A stretch of DNA of 64,000 nt, taken from Xenorhabdus poinarii G6. Lineage in GTDB: Bacteria > Pseudomonadota > Gammaproteobacteria > Enterobacterales > Enterobacteriaceae. Positions 34,267 to 45,242 of the stretch are shown here, piece by piece (positions within the stretch are counted from its first letter, which is position 1; every line of letters begins with the position of its first letter). The DNA is taken from positions 3,348,001 to 3,412,000 of the forward strand of contig NZ_FO704551.1 in NCBI RefSeq assembly GCF_000968175.1. Direction: 5' to 3'. The translations under genes and the position numbers were made by a program. The notes under the pieces are model-generated. The model made no database searches. It saw nothing but the letters and a program-made list of their open reading frames with translations, and was not told where the DNA came from.

Positions 34267-35208
34267 TTATGTACTAATAACCTGCATGACTGTATTTAAG
34301 GCTTGTTCAGGTTGATCACTATCCAACCAAGTCACATCACCCCAACTCCTGAGCCACGTGATCTGGCGCTTCGCCAATTGACGAGTCGCACAGATACCAC
34401 GATAAACCATCTCATCATGAGATATTTCGCCCGCAAGGTAAGACCACATCTGACGATAACCAACACAGCGAATGGAGGGTAAATCTGTATGCAAATCCCC
34501 ACGAGCATAAAGCGCTTTTACTTCATCTTCAAACCCTGATTTGATCATTTGCTCAAAACGGGTCGCAATACGTTGATGTAACATTTCACGACTGGCTGGT
34601 GCAATCGCAAATTGATGAACTCGATAAGGTAATCCTTCACCCGCCGTTTCCGTCAATTCTGTTAAAGTTTTACCCGAAATCCGAAAAACTTCCAGTGCGC
34701 GAGTCAAACGTTGTGGATCATTCGGGTGGATCCTGGCCGCAGAAACCGGATCAATCGCCCGTAATTGCCGATGCAGCGTATCCCACCCAAGCTCTGCCGC
34801 CTGCTGTTCAATCTGCGCTCGAATTTCTGGCCTCGCAGAAGGCAAAGGTGATAATCCTTCCAACAATGCTTTGAAATATAGCATGGTTCCACCAACCAGG
34901 AGTGGAATTCTCCCTGCGGCCGTAATTTCCGCCATTTCTTGCAACGCATCACGGCGAAAATCAGCCGCAGAGTAAGCGTCCACAGGGTCAAGGATATCAA
35001 TCAAACGATGAGGTGCCTGTGCCTGCTCTTGTGCCGACGGTTTTGCTGTCCCAATATCCATTCCACGATAAATCAACGCAGAATCGACACTGATTAATTC
35101 AACCGGAAGGTGCTTACGCAAGGCGATCGATAACGCCGTTTTCCCGGAGGCCGTCGGCCCCATGACAAAAATGGCTGTCGGCAGATATTGAGTTTTTAAA
35201 TCACTCAT
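34267..35208 (-). CDS. miaA: tRNA dimethylallyltransferase MiaA
   Basis: Adds the isopentenyl group to N6 of A37 in tRNAs that read UNN codons. The 313 aa contain the P loop GPTASGKT (17-24) and [19 protein letters not shown]. The [14 protein letters not shown] motif and a C-terminal [13 protein letters not shown] segment follow. The first 8 bp overlap the end of mutL, so the two are coupled. Confidence 0.97.
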   Translation of the reverse strand: MSDLKTQYLPTAIFVMGPTASGKTALSIALRKHLPVELISVDSALIYRGMDIGTAKPSAQEQAQAPHRLIDILDPVDAYSAADFRRDALQEMAEITAAGRIPLLVGGTMLYFKALLEGLSPLPSARPEIRAQIEQQAAELGWDTLHRQLRAIDPVSAARIHPNDPQRLTRALEVFRISGKTLTELTETAGEGLPYRVHQFAIAPASREMLHQRIATRFEQMIKSGFEDEVKALYARGDLHTDLPSIRCVGYRQMWSYLAGEISHDEMVYRGICATRQLAKRQITWLRSWGDVTWLDSDQPEQALNTVMQVIST

Positions 35209-37195
35209 GATTAAGACGTGCCACCACTGCTTGTAAATCCATTAATTGTAATAATCCCTCCGGCGGTGATCCCACCAGTTGAGGGCAAAGACGTTCGACA
35301 TCAGCCAAAAGCTGAACAGCCTGTGCGATGTTCCATGTTTCATGCTCGCTACCCACCTGACGGGAAAGCCAAATAGCAACCTGCTCAGCAGAAGCCCCTG
35401 ACTGCTCCCCAAGATAGCCCAACAGCGCCGGCAGGAGTTTCGGCAGGTTCTGTCGGCGCAAAGGCAACGATACCGCATGAATGGTTACTTTTCCATGTAC
35501 GATTGTCGATTCGATGCCAAAAGTCCTTAACAGATCACTATTCGACCTCAAAACGTCCATTTCTGATGGAGTAAGGGCAAGCTTTAGCGGAATCAATAAG
35601 GGTTGGGGTTTTAGTCCCTGCTCCCCCGGCGTCAGTTGCGCCTGTTTCAGCCAGCGTTCAGCCACTGACAGAGAAAGCAGGCCAATCCCCAATGGGGATT
35701 CGGTCAAGGCATACTCCCCCGCATAGATGCACAATACTTTTCCGAAACTGTATTTTCCCTGCCCTGCATTGACCGATGTCACAGGGACAGAAACCGGACT
35801 GGAAATCGGCGTATTCAGCCCCGGAGGAAGGCTTTCCGGTTTGATGGAGTCATGACTCAACGGTGTACTTTCCTTCTCCTTCCGCTCTGGAAATAATGGC
35901 CGTTTTTCTTCCAGTGAGGACTGCATCAGCGTTTGATACAATGCGCCCTGCTTTTTCTGATACTTTTCTCGATGGGCGTTTTCTCCCTGATGCGTGTATT
36001 GTGTACCGCCCAAGTGTTGATGCTGTCCGGTCGTCAGTTTTTCGCCCGTGGTTTTTTGACTGTTATCATGAGGGCGTGAGGAAGAAGCATCATCTGACTG
36101 CGCCCGGATAAAGTGATTTTCTCCCGCCGCAGGGCGGTTCTCCGGCACCCAACTCGCGGCACGCTCTTGGCATCCCAATGCCAACTCATCGCCCGCGCCG
36201 CGTTGTTTAAGTACCGCCGCCACGCCCTGGTAAATAAAATCATGTACCAGGCGAGCCTGATGAAAACGCACTTCATGTTTGGCCGGATGCACATTGACAT
36301 CGACTTGACGCGGATCGATGTCGAGATACAAAACATAGGCGGGCTGTCGATCCCCCTGAATTAAGTCCTGATAAGCTTGACGAATCGCATGATTAATCAG
36401 GCGATCCCGCATCATGCGCCCATTGACATAACAGTATTGAATCTCACTGACTGCCGCAGTATTCACCGGGTCAACAACCCAGCCCTTAATGGATAAACTA
36501 TCATGCTGCCATGACAACGCCAGAGCCTGCTGCACAAACGCTGTCCCACAAATAGCGGCCAAACGCCGTTCATATTGTGACGCCTCTTTAGCAGGGCGAT
36601 ACTGACGGACTAACTTTCCATTGTGATTCAGATTAATCGTGACATCTAATCGTGCCAGCGCTATCCGCCGCACCACTTCATCAATATGACCAAATTCCGT
36701 TTTTTCTGTTCTCAGGAATTTGCGCCGGGCAGGTGTATTGTAAAACAGATCCAGCACTTCCACCGTTGTCCCGACAGGATGAGCCGCCGGTTTCACCGTG
36801 ACGGCCATATCACGGCCTTCCGCATAGGATTGCCACGCTTCGGTCTGGTTTTCAGGACGGGAAGTTAATGTTAGCCTTGAAACAGAACTGATACTCGCCA
36901 GCGCTTCTCCACGAAACCCCATACTGACAATCGCTTCCAAATCATCTAATGAAGCTATTTTACTGGTTGCATGGCGTGCCAGAGCCAACGTCAGATCCTG
37001 CTGACTGATCCCACAGCCATTATCGCGGAGCCGGATCAACTTCGCACCGCCCCGTTCAATATCGATATCAATCCGGGTTGCGCCAGCATCAAGGCTATTT
37101 TCCATCAATTCTTTTACGACTGAAGCCGGGCGTTCTACGACTTCACCGGCAGCAATCTGGTTTGCCAACTGTGGGGGGAGTATTTTGATAGCCAT
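35201..37195 (-). CDS. mutL: DNA mismatch repair protein MutL
   Basis: GHKL-ATPase that couples MutS to MutH and UvrD. The N-terminal domain (1-330) shows [19 protein letters not shown], and [14 protein letters not shown]. The C-terminal dimerisation domain spans about 470-664. At 664 aa it exceeds E. coli (615), and the excess lies in the Ser/Gln/His/Glu-rich linker (about 335-465). No DQHAXXE endonuclease motif is present, as expected for a MutH-dependent species. Confidence 0.97.
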   Translation of the reverse strand: MAIKILPPQLANQIAAGEVVERPASVVKELMENSLDAGATRIDIDIERGGAKLIRLRDNGCGISQQDLTLALARHATSKIASLDDLEAIVSMGFRGEALASISSVSRLTLTSRPENQTEAWQSYAEGRDMAVTVKPAAHPVGTTVEVLDLFYNTPARRKFLRTEKTEFGHIDEVVRRIALARLDVTINLNHNGKLVRQYRPAKEASQYERRLAAICGTAFVQQALALSWQHDSLSIKGWVVDPVNTAAVSEIQYCYVNGRMMRDRLINHAIRQAYQDLIQGDRQPAYVLYLDIDPRQVDVNVHPAKHEVRFHQARLVHDFIYQGVAAVLKQRGAGDELALGCQERAASWVPENRPAAGENHFIRAQSDDASSSRPHDNSQKTTGEKLTTGQHQHLGGTQYTHQGENAHREKYQKKQGALYQTLMQSSLEEKRPLFPERKEKESTPLSHDSIKPESLPPGLNTPISSPVSVPVTSVNAGQGKYSFGKVLCIYAGEYALTESPLGIGLLSLSVAERWLKQAQLTPGEQGLKPQPLLIPLKLALTPSEMDVLRSNSDLLRTFGIESTIVHGKVTIHAVSLPLRRQNLPKLLPALLGYLGEQSGASAEQVAIWLSRQVGSEHETWNIAQAVQLLADVERLCPQLVGSPPEGLLQLMDLQAVVARLNHE

Positions 37196-37277
37196 CTTTG
37201 ACCTTATTTACCCTTTAGCGCCTAATCACAATACCGAGCCTATCGTATTTATTCCGATAGCCCTACGCTGATTACTT

Positions 37278-38639
37278 TTACTTTGGCGCAGCCTGCAACG
37301 GATTAGCCAGAAAATAGTGACGTAATCCCAAATGAATGGCCTGAGCCAATTTTTCCTGATATTGATTGGAATTCAATAAGGCTTCTTCAGACGAGTGACT
37401 GATAAAACCGGTTTCGACTAAAATAGACGGAATATCTGGCGAGCGTAACACGCCAAGACTTGCATGTTCAGGTGTGCGCTTATGCAGCGAACCCATTTTA
37501 GATAACTGATTCAGCACCTGCACGGCGACCGCATAACCCACCCGTTGGGAATGCCCGAATTGCAAATCCAGCACCGCCTGACTCAGATAAGGATCGGCAC
37601 CATTGGCCAGCGCATTTCCCGCACCACCCAGTAATTCCGATTGTTTCTCATGCTGTTCCAGCCAATTCCCCAGTTCACTGTTTGCCCGACGATTGGAGAG
37701 AACCCAGACAGACGCGCCTCTGGCACTGCGATTCGGTGCTGCATCCGCATGAATCGAAACCAACATATTAGCTTGATATTGACGGGCAACTTCAGAACGT
37801 CCCGCCACCGAGATAAAATAATCACCCTTTCGCGTCAATACCGGTGTAAACATGGGATCACGCTGCAAAAGGGCTTCCAATTTACGCGCGACACTCAGCG
37901 TGACGTTTTTCTCTTTTAACCCCCGCTGCCCAATCGCCCCGGGGTCTTGCCCGCCATGCCCGGCATCAATGGCAATAACAACGGTACGGGCATCCCTGGC
38001 TTTCTTTGCCGTTTGAGTCACCGGTTTCGTGATACCTTGTTCACGGTGATTCAATGTGGACGAGGTTTCTTTACTTGCTGCACCTGCTGTTTTTCCCAGC
38101 AACGGGGCATTATTTTCTGAAAGTAACCACTTACTTTCATTTTTTGAGGCACGCTGATTGGATGCAGGTGGATTGATTCCCGCCTCCTTCGCTTTCAGCG
38201 TCATCACCACTTGCGACTGATTGCCGGCATGTTTCACCGTCGCTGTCGTCGTGGCCTTATGTGACAATTCCAACACCACTCGCTGATGATGTGCATCAGA
38301 TGCCTGGCTGGCTCGCACTATTTTTATCAGATTCTGACCGGATAAACGCATAGGCAACCCAGCAATTTTACTGGCCTGGCGAATATCCACCACCAATCGT
38401 TCAGGAGCGTGCAAAGGAAAGAACCGATAATCAGGAGACCCGCCCGCGAATTCCAACGTGACTACCGACTCAGATGGGCCACTCTTCACATGGATATTTG
38501 CCAGTGTAGACGCCGCGGCTATCGTCATCACCAACTGGCTCAACATGAAAAACAAAACACTGGCCATCACCCAATGGGGATGCCATTTTTTTATCACATT
38601 CACGAAAAAGGCATTCATCATGGTCGGGTATTCCTTCAT
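37278..38639 (-). CDS. amiB: N-acetylmuramoyl-L-alanine amidase AmiB
   Basis: Periplasmic zinc amidase that splits septal peptidoglycan at division, activated by EnvC in E. coli. The product (453 aa from 38639) has a signal anchor, an AMIN domain (about 45-140) starting [18 protein letters not shown], a linker, and the Amidase_3 domain with [32 protein letters not shown] and VETGFISH. It ends soon after the catalytic domain. The ATG at 38639 overlaps the tsaE stop; ATGATG at 38621 with AAGGA upstream is an equal candidate. Confidence 0.94.
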   Translation of the reverse strand: MKEYPTMMNAFFVNVIKKWHPHWVMASVLFFMLSQLVMTIAAASTLANIHVKSGPSESVVTLEFAGGSPDYRFFPLHAPERLVVDIRQASKIAGLPMRLSGQNLIKIVRASQASDAHHQRVVLELSHKATTTATVKHAGNQSQVVMTLKAKEAGINPPASNQRASKNESKWLLSENNAPLLGKTAGAASKETSSTLNHREQGITKPVTQTAKKARDARTVVIAIDAGHGGQDPGAIGQRGLKEKNVTLSVARKLEALLQRDPMFTPVLTRKGDYFISVAGRSEVARQYQANMLVSIHADAAPNRSARGASVWVLSNRRANSELGNWLEQHEKQSELLGGAGNALANGADPYLSQAVLDLQFGHSQRVGYAVAVQVLNQLSKMGSLHKRTPEHASLGVLRSPDIPSILVETGFISHSSEEALLNSNQYQEKLAQAIHLGLRHYFLANPLQAAPK

Positions 38640-39100
38640 AAGGACTGCAAATTATCCAACAGACGCTCACCGTATGCCGATAACGCAACAAAACGTGCCT
38701 GTCGCCCTTCACTGTCATAACTCAAGTGCAGCTCAATATCCGCATCAGGCAAAACGCCTTTTCCCTGCTGAGGCCACTCCACCAAACATATGGCGTCTTG
38801 ATGAAAATAATCACGAATTCCCATAAATTCCAGTTCTTCGGGATCAGCCAGACGGTAAAGATCGAAATGATAGACAGGCCGTGGTTGCAGGGTGTAAGGT
38901 TCAACCAGAGTATAAGTTGGGCTTTTCACGTGCCCCTGATGGCCAAGAGCTTGCAGAAAACCACGGCTGAATGTCGTTTTTCCCGCACCAAGATCACCAT
39001 ATAAATAAATAACATAGCCACGATCGCCAACAGCCGCCACAGTATGACCCAATGCGACTGTCGCCTCTTCATTCGGAAGTGATAAAACGAGTTCTTTCAT
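38636..39100 (-). CDS. tsaE: tRNA t6A-modification ATPase TsaE
   Basis: ATPase of the TsaBDE complex that makes threonylcarbamoyladenosine at A37. The 154 aa have the Walker [10 protein letters not shown] (35-43), [13 protein letters not shown] and [19 protein letters not shown]. coli has nnr (yjeF) directly upstream; here the next gene is divergent queG across 214 bp with no nnr. Confidence 0.96.
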   Translation of the reverse strand: MKELVLSLPNEEATVALGHTVAAVGDRGYVIYLYGDLGAGKTTFSRGFLQALGHQGHVKSPTYTLVEPYTLQPRPVYHFDLYRLADPEELEFMGIRDYFHQDAICLVEWPQQGKGVLPDADIELHLSYDSEGRQARFVALSAYGERLLDNLQSL

Positions 39101-39314
39101 CGAAAAATATCTATTTTGATTGATTAAATTAGAGAATAATCAAGTAGAAATATCAGTTAAGGCGCTTAACTAATAACCATAACATAAATTCAGACCTGAC
39201 CCCTCAATATCTTCTACATCGTCATAACATCATAACGACCACACGTCGCATTTTTGTATTCAAACCTTGCTGTGTTAAGCTACACGCCTCCTTTCAGCCG
39301 TCATTTGATATACC

Positions 39315-40472
39315 ATGACTACCCCTCTCGATCTGAATATTCTGGCTACAAACATCAAGCAATGGGGTTCTGCCCTCGGCTTCCAGCAAGTCGGCATCTG
39401 TGACACCGATTTATCAACAGAAGAACCAAGACTACAAGAATGGCTTGATAAGCAATATCACGGCGAAATGGACTGGATGGCGCGCCACGGCATGATGCGT
39501 GCCCGCCCTCATGAATTGCTGCCGGGTACCTTGCGGGTTATCAGTGTACGGATGAATTATCTGCCCGCGAAAGCCGCCTTTGCCAGCACACTGAACAATC
39601 CGCAAATGGGCTATGTTAGCCGCTATTCGCTCGGCAGAGATTATCATAAACTGCTGCGTCAACGTCTCAAAAAATTGGGCGATCAGATCCAAGAATATTG
39701 TCATGCGCATGAATATCAGGGAACGCTGAATTTTCGTCCTTTTGTCGATTCAGCCCCCATCATGGAACGCCCGCTGGCAGAAAAAGCCGGGCTTGGATGG
39801 GTTGGTAAACACTCACTTATATTAAATCGTGAATCAGGCTCCTGGTTTTTCCTTGGCGAATTACTGATTAACCTCCCCCTGCCTGTCGATACTCCGCAAG
39901 AGGCGCAATGTGGACGCTGTGTTGCCTGTATGACCACATGTCCAACCGGCGCCATTGTTGAGCCTTACACCATTGATGCCCGGCGCTGCATTTCTTATCT
40001 GACCATTGAATTAGAAGGCGTTATCCCGGAAGAATTTCGCCCACTGATGGGCAACCGGATTTATGGCTGCGACGATTGCCAGCTTATTTGCCCCTGGAAT
40101 CGTTTTTCTCAATTAACGGATGAAGCAGACTTTAGTCCACGTGCTGCACTGCATACACCTGACCTCTTAGATCTGTTCAATTGGAGTGAAGAAAAGTTCC
40201 TGCGTATCACTGAAGGTTCGGCAATTCGCCGTATCGGGTATATGCGCTGGCTTCGCAACATTTCTGTCGCCCTGGGCAATGCGCCGTATCAAGATGATAT
40301 TGTTTTGGCGCTGGAAAACAAAGTGGGATTAAGCGCGGTTTTGGATGAACATCTCCATTGGGCGATTGCTCAACAAATGACCCGTCGGAATGCGAATACC
40401 ATTGAGGTGCAAACGTCAAAACAAAAACGGTTGATACGCGCAATCACTAAGGGTCTGCCCCGGGATGCTTAA
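39315..40472 (+). CDS. queG: Epoxyqueuosine reductase QueG
   Basis: Cobalamin- and Fe-S-dependent enzyme for the last step of queuosine synthesis in tRNA wobble position 34. The 385 aa carry two ferredoxin-like [4Fe-4S] motifs, CGRCVACMTTCPTGA (about 199-213) and CDDCQLICPWN (about 252-262). FVDSAPIMERPLAEKAGLGW is the conserved active-site stretch. It is divergent from tsaE, with the datA-like region downstream. Confidence 0.97.
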   Translation: MTTPLDLNILATNIKQWGSALGFQQVGICDTDLSTEEPRLQEWLDKQYHGEMDWMARHGMMRARPHELLPGTLRVISVRMNYLPAKAAFASTLNNPQMGYVSRYSLGRDYHKLLRQRLKKLGDQIQEYCHAHEYQGTLNFRPFVDSAPIMERPLAEKAGLGWVGKHSLILNRESGSWFFLGELLINLPLPVDTPQEAQCGRCVACMTTCPTGAIVEPYTIDARRCISYLTIELEGVIPEEFRPLMGNRIYGCDDCQLICPWNRFSQLTDEADFSPRAALHTPDLLDLFNWSEEKFLRITEGSAIRRIGYMRWLRNISVALGNAPYQDDIVLALENKVGLSAVLDEHLHWAIAQQMTRRNANTIEVQTSKQKRLIRAITKGLPRDA

Positions 40473-40517
40473 TATTCAATCAGTCGAATTTCTTGTGAAA
40501 AAAACGGATTATTGCCT

Positions 40518-40755
40518 TGTGAATAAAATAAGAAAGCGTCGCTGAACAACGCATAAACAGAACATAAATACCAATCAAGCAATCGTTAAATCAGGTTAAT
40601 TATTTTAATTAATCAACAAGTTAAGTTTAAACTGTTGTTTTGGATAGTAAATAAAAAAAACAAACACGAAGAAGCCTCCTGTGGATAACTCTGTGTAATA
40701 AGTCGAGCATCATCAGGTAACCTAATCAAGCAGTCATGTTAAATACTGTGGATAA
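40518..40755. other. datA: datA-like locus: three DnaA boxes and an IHF site
   Basis: TGTGAATAA (40518-40526), TGTGGATAA (40680-40688) and TGTGGATAA (40747-40755) all match the DnaA box consensus TGTGNATAA. AATCAACAAGTTA (40611-40623) matches the IHF consensus WATCAANNNNTTR exactly. E. coli datA, which uses DnaA boxes plus IHF to promote DnaA-ATP hydrolysis, lies in this same interval between the tRNA-Gly cluster and queG. The 548-bp gap contains no gene. Function here is inferred. Confidence 0.72.
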
Positions 40756-41020
40756 AAAACCAGAATTGAATTCGAGTAAAAAACACCAGAAATCAGCAGC
40801 GAAACCATCATCCACTCATCTATTCTAGACGCTGGTGGAGAAATTTTCCTCTGCCCTTTCAAAAATGAGGCGGCATTATGGACCTGTTGGTGCAGGATAG
40901 CAAGCGCTTTATTGACAATTTATTTTTAGCTGGCGTTGTATTGCACAGGGGGCTGCGACTCAGGCAGAGATAACGTAAAGGCTCGAATACCGCCTCTTTT
41001 AAAAGACAAAACAAGAAAAC

Positions 41021-41096
<76 letters not shown>

Positions 41097-41194
41097 ATAA
41101 CAGAGGATAAGAATGATTAACCAGAGATCACTGAACACGGTTTCTAATCCGGTTAACAATATGATGCAAAAACCGGTGTTTCAGAATGGGCGTC

Positions 41195-41223
41195 ATTATG
41201 AACATGTTCAAATAAGATGACAA
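41195..41223 (-). promoter_or_regulatory. Probable separate promoter for tRNA-Gly copy 1
   Basis: On the minus strand TTGTCA (41218-41223) and CATAAT (41195-41200) are spaced by 17 bp and point at the tRNA about 100 bp away. AAGGGCTTGTCA at its -35 matches the -35 region of the promoter serving copies 2 and 3. Confidence 0.62.
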
Positions 41224-41467
41224 GCCCTTTACCTCCACGGCCACGCTAAACGTTCAAAAGATATCCGTCCCGGCTTGATGCGAAAAATTCCTGCCATAAC
41301 CCCAATCGTTATCTGAAATATTAAACCGTCAAAAATTAACACTAAACAAACAAACAGCCAACATCTAATAAGATTTATGCTTGTCGTCACTCTCTTGCAG
41401 CAATAGATTAGCATCAGTTTTTTGGTCATTACTGAGATGACTATTCTCCTGAGAGAGGGTCAAAAAT

Positions 41468-44400
41468 ATGGCTCAATATTATCAATCTAAATTTGTCACG
41501 GGTACGGAAGCGCTGGTCGACCTTCTACTCGCTCAAGCTGAGCTAGATGAAAGCCATAATCTCAACACCGCAGGCTTTGTTTCAGGCTATCGCGGTTCGC
41601 CTTTAGCCCGTTTAGATCAAGCATTATGGCAACACAGCAAGGCACTGATTCAAGCCAATGTTCGTTTTCAACCGGCTGTCAATGAGGATCTGGCCGCCGA
41701 TGCATTAATCGGTACACAAAAAGTCGAAACCGATCCAGACAGGCAAGTTAACGGCGTTTTTGCGATGTGGTATGGCAAAGGGCCTGGGGTTGATCGTTCT
41801 GGAGATGCACTCAGACATGGTAATGCCTATGGCTCTTCTCCACACGGTGGTGTTCTTGTTATCGCCGGGGATGATCATGGCTGTGTCTCTTCTTCCATGT
41901 CCCATCAATCCGATCTCACCATGATGGCGTGGAACATGCCTATCTTACACCCGGCTTCAATTGCGGATTATCGTGATGTCGGCTTATGGGGTTGGGCGGC
42001 ATCACGTGTCAGTGGTACATGGTTTGGCTTCAAGGCAATCAGTGAAGTGGTGGAAAGCAGTGCCATCATAGCAAGTCAACCACTTCCCGATTATCATATG
42101 CCCCAGGTCGATCCCGGCCCTGACGGGCTACATTGGCGCTGGCCTGATCTTCCCGGCCCGCAGATTGAAAAACGCTTAGCCTATAAACTGAAAGCCGTCG
42201 AAGAATTTGCCAAACTTAACCCTATTGATTATCTGCTCGTCCCTTGCCAGCATCCACATGCTTTATTGGTCACTGTCGGCAAAGCGCATAAGGATGTTAT
42301 GGAAGCGTTGCAGGCCGGAGGGTTAACACCTTCAAACCTGGCTCAACAAGGCATCGCCCTGCTCCATGTCCGTTTAGTGTATCCTTTATCACCGCGCCTC
42401 AGTGAACTCGCGACTCAAGTCAGTCATATTTTTGTGATTGAAGAAAAAGCCGCTATCGTTGAAATGCTGCTGGCACACCGATTAGTAAAATTACAAAAAA
42501 ATATCACGTTGATCGGTAAGCATAACGCCCTTGGTGAAAAATTATTGCCCACTGACGTTGAATTACGCCCTTCACGGGTTGCCATCCCCCTGTTCGGGTG
42601 GTTGCAACAATTTAATGTATTTCTTTCCGTACCGCCCGAATGGTCTACAGATCCCACGCCGCATGACACCACATTGCCCAAACGCACCCCTTATTTCTGT
42701 GCCGGATGCCCCCATAGCACGTCAACTCGCTTACCGGATGGCAGCCAGGCTCAGATTGGTATCGGCTGTCATGTGATGGCGGCGTGGATGGATCGCAACA
42801 CCGGAAGCGGACTCTTACCTATGGGGGGAGAAGGTGTCGACTGGATCGGGCATGCCCCGTTTGTCAATCGCTCCCATGTTTTCCAGAATCTGGGTGATGG
42901 CACCTATTTCCATTCCGGCCACCTGGCCATTCGCCAGTCTGTTGCCGCAGGCAGTCACATTACCTATAAATTGCTGTTCAATGACGCCGTGGCAATGACC
43001 GGCGGGCAGCCATTGGATGGCAATATGACGGTATCGCAAATGGTTTCTCTGATGCTGGCAGAAGGTGTGAAAGAAGTCGTTGTTGTGACGGATGATCTTG
43101 ATAAGTACAAAGGTAAAAACAGCCTGCCTGCTCACGTGAAAATCTACGCACGGGATTATCTCGAAGCTGTTCAGATACGTCTGAGAGATATCGTTGGCGT
43201 CACCGTGATCATCTATGATCAAGCCTGTGCCACCGAACTGCGCCGTAAAAGAAAGAGAGGTCTGGTGCCGAAAGCAACGATCCATACCGTCATCAATGAG
43301 TGGGTTTGTGAGGGGTGTGGTGACTGCCAGACACAATCGAACTGCCTTGCCGTTATTCCAGTCAAGACGCCTTTAGGCACGAAACGCACGATAGATCAAC
43401 ACATGTGCAACTCAGACCTTTCCTGTCTGAAAGGATTTTGCCCCAGCTTTATTACCGTCGAAAATGCGAATTTACATACTGATATCAGCAAAATGATCTC
43501 ACAATCTGAGCTAGATAACCTGATCCGCCAATTACCACAACCAACGCTGACTTCGGCCACAGTTCCTTATGAAATCCTGTTAGTCGGGATTGGCGGTACC
43601 GGGATCATTACCGCAGGGCATCTCCTTGCCCATGCCGCACAATTAGATAATGGCTGCGCCAGTTTGTTAAATTTTACGGGTTTTGCTCAAAAGGGAGGAG
43701 AAGCCATCGCCCATGTCCGACTCTGCGATGATCGGGACAAACTACATCAAGTCAGGATTGATCGCGGACGTGCTAATCTGATTATCGCGGCTGATTTAGT
43801 TGCAGCAACGGGGCCAAATGCGCTGGAAGTGATGTCGAGGGGATCAACAAAATGCATATTGAACACCCATGAAACCCAAATCGGCCCGATGCTCCGCGCA
43901 CCCATGCTGAATTTGGATCAACACCACATGCTAGACACCCTGAATCAACACACACAGACATTGCTTTCCATTGATGCAGAGGCAATGGCCGATCATCTGG
44001 TCGGTGACAGAAACCAAACCAATATCCTATTAATCGGCTATGCCTGGCAACTCGGCAAAATCCCCATCGCATTATCATCTATTAACAAGGCTATTCATCA
44101 TTTAGGCGCTTCATCAGATAATGCTCAGCGGGCGTTCTGTATAGGTCGCATCGCAGCAGCACAACCCGAGCTTCTGCAAACGTATTTCCATATCACACCA
44201 CAAGAAAATGCCAAAAGTCTGGATGATATTATTATGCATCGGTATCAATTTTTGGTGGACTATCAAAATGAACGCTATGCGATGCGCTATCTCAGCCGTA
44301 TAGCCCAAATTCAAATGGCCACTCAGCAGATCGACGCAGAAGACATCACGAAATCAATTGCTGAAAATTTATTTAAATTGATGGCCTATAAAGATGAATA

Positions 44401-44848
44401 TGAAGTCGCTCGTCTCTACGTTAAAACGGATTTTCTCGATAAACTGCGCTCGCAATTCGATAATACCAAAACCCTCCGCTTTCACCTTAGCCTTCCCCTG
44501 TTCAATCGTAAAGATCCCCGGACAGGCCAACGCGGAAAAAAAGAATATGGCGCGTGGATCATTCCTGTATTTCATTTCCTGGCGGCATGTAAACCTCTGC
44601 GTGGCACCATCTTCGATATTTTCGGCTATCAGGCAGAGCGTAAGCAGGAACGAAACTTGCTGCTTGAGTATGAGCAATTAATCGATATTTTGATCGAAAA
44701 AATGGATCGCAATAATCTGGGCATCTGTCAGCAACTTGCAGATCTGCCTAATCACGTGCGTGGTTTTGGTCATGTGAAACAAAAAGCGATAAAAAACATG
44801 CTGGAACGTAAGGAAACATGGCTAAAAGCATTGCAAAAAGCCGGCTAA
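41468..44848 (+). CDS. Indolepyruvate:ferredoxin oxidoreductase family protein (fused)
   Basis: Single-chain 2-oxoacid:ferredoxin oxidoreductase of 1126 aa, of the type that decarboxylates aryl pyruvates (indole-, phenyl-pyruvate) to aryl-acetyl-CoA with ThDP and Fe-S clusters. The N-terminal pyrimidine-binding half starts GFVSGYRGSPLARLD. CAGCPHSTSTR (from residue 411) opens the ThDP half, which includes the GIGCHVMAAWMD and GEGVDWIGHAPF stretches. Ferredoxin-like cysteines CEGCGDCQTQSNC start at 614, with more cysteines at about 645-660. The gamma-type domain begins GIGGTGIITAGH near 704. The start has GAGAGGG upstream. Its site inside the tRNA-Gly cluster suggests an acquired metabolic gene. 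Substrate is not proven. Confidence 0.88.
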   Translation: MAQYYQSKFVTGTEALVDLLLAQAELDESHNLNTAGFVSGYRGSPLARLDQALWQHSKALIQANVRFQPAVNEDLAADALIGTQKVETDPDRQVNGVFAMWYGKGPGVDRSGDALRHGNAYGSSPHGGVLVIAGDDHGCVSSSMSHQSDLTMMAWNMPILHPASIADYRDVGLWGWAASRVSGTWFGFKAISEVVESSAIIASQPLPDYHMPQVDPGPDGLHWRWPDLPGPQIEKRLAYKLKAVEEFAKLNPIDYLLVPCQHPHALLVTVGKAHKDVMEALQAGGLTPSNLAQQGIALLHVRLVYPLSPRLSELATQVSHIFVIEEKAAIVEMLLAHRLVKLQKNITLIGKHNALGEKLLPTDVELRPSRVAIPLFGWLQQFNVFLSVPPEWSTDPTPHDTTLPKRTPYFCAGCPHSTSTRLPDGSQAQIGIGCHVMAAWMDRNTGSGLLPMGGEGVDWIGHAPFVNRSHVFQNLGDGTYFHSGHLAIRQSVAAGSHITYKLLFNDAVAMTGGQPLDGNMTVSQMVSLMLAEGVKEVVVVTDDLDKYKGKNSLPAHVKIYARDYLEAVQIRLRDIVGVTVIIYDQACATELRRKRKRGLVPKATIHTVINEWVCEGCGDCQTQSNCLAVIPVKTPLGTKRTIDQHMCNSDLSCLKGFCPSFITVENANLHTDISKMISQSELDNLIRQLPQPTLTSATVPYEILLVGIGGTGIITAGHLLAHAAQLDNGCASLLNFTGFAQKGGEAIAHVRLCDDRDKLHQVRIDRGRANLIIAADLVAATGPNALEVMSRGSTKCILNTHETQIGPMLRAPMLNLDQHHMLDTLNQHTQTLLSIDAEAMADHLVGDRNQTNILLIGYAWQLGKIPIALSSINKAIHHLGASSDNAQRAFCIGRIAAAQPELLQTYFHITPQENAKSLDDIIMHRYQFLVDYQNERYAMRYLSRIAQIQMATQQIDAEDITKSIAENLFKLMAYKDEYEVARLYVKTDFLDKLRSQFDNTKTLRFHLSLPLFNRKDPRTGQRGKKEYGAWIIPVFHFLAACKPLRGTIFDIFGYQAERKQERNLLLEYEQLIDILIEKMDRNNLGICQQLADLPNHVRGFGHVKQKAIKNMLERKETWLKALQKAG

Positions 44849-44890
44849 AGCGCAGTATCACTGATTCGTTGGTGAGCGACGTTTGAAAAC

Positions 44891-44918
44891 AAAAAAAGCA
44901 CCTGAAGGCGCTTTTTTT
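44891..44918. terminator. Bidirectional terminator between the oxidoreductase and tRNA-Gly
   Basis: Seven A, GCACC-TGAA-GGCGC (one mismatch) and seven T form a symmetrical terminator 40 bp past the oxidoreductase stop and about 40 bp past the leftward tRNA pair. Confidence 0.82.
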
Positions 44919-44958
44919 GTGACTGGCAGACTTTACTAAAAGTCTACCGTCCTGAATT

Positions 44959-45034
<76 letters not shown>

Positions 45035-45087
45035 ATTTATCGTGGTGGCTGTTGCCCACTTTCTTCACACCTAAACAACACTGAATT

Positions 45088-45163
<76 letters not shown>

Positions 45164-45214
45164 ATCTATTTGGTGTGCCGTACTTTTGAAATTCTTCATC
45201 GGTACGGGGAGCGC

Positions 45215-45242
45215 ATTATACGAGAAATAATTTCACTGACAA
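45215..45242 (-). promoter_or_regulatory. tRNA-Gly promoter
   Basis: On the minus strand TTGTCA (45237-45242), a 16-bp spacer and a perfect TATAAT (45215-45220) are followed by a GCGC-rich discriminator, the pattern of stringently controlled stable-RNA promoters. Confidence 0.82.

Noticed and set aside
40518..40755. Replication origin (oriC) reading of the DnaA boxes
   Set aside because: No dnaA, mioC, gidA or rpmH genes, no 13-mer unwinding array; the datA position fits better.
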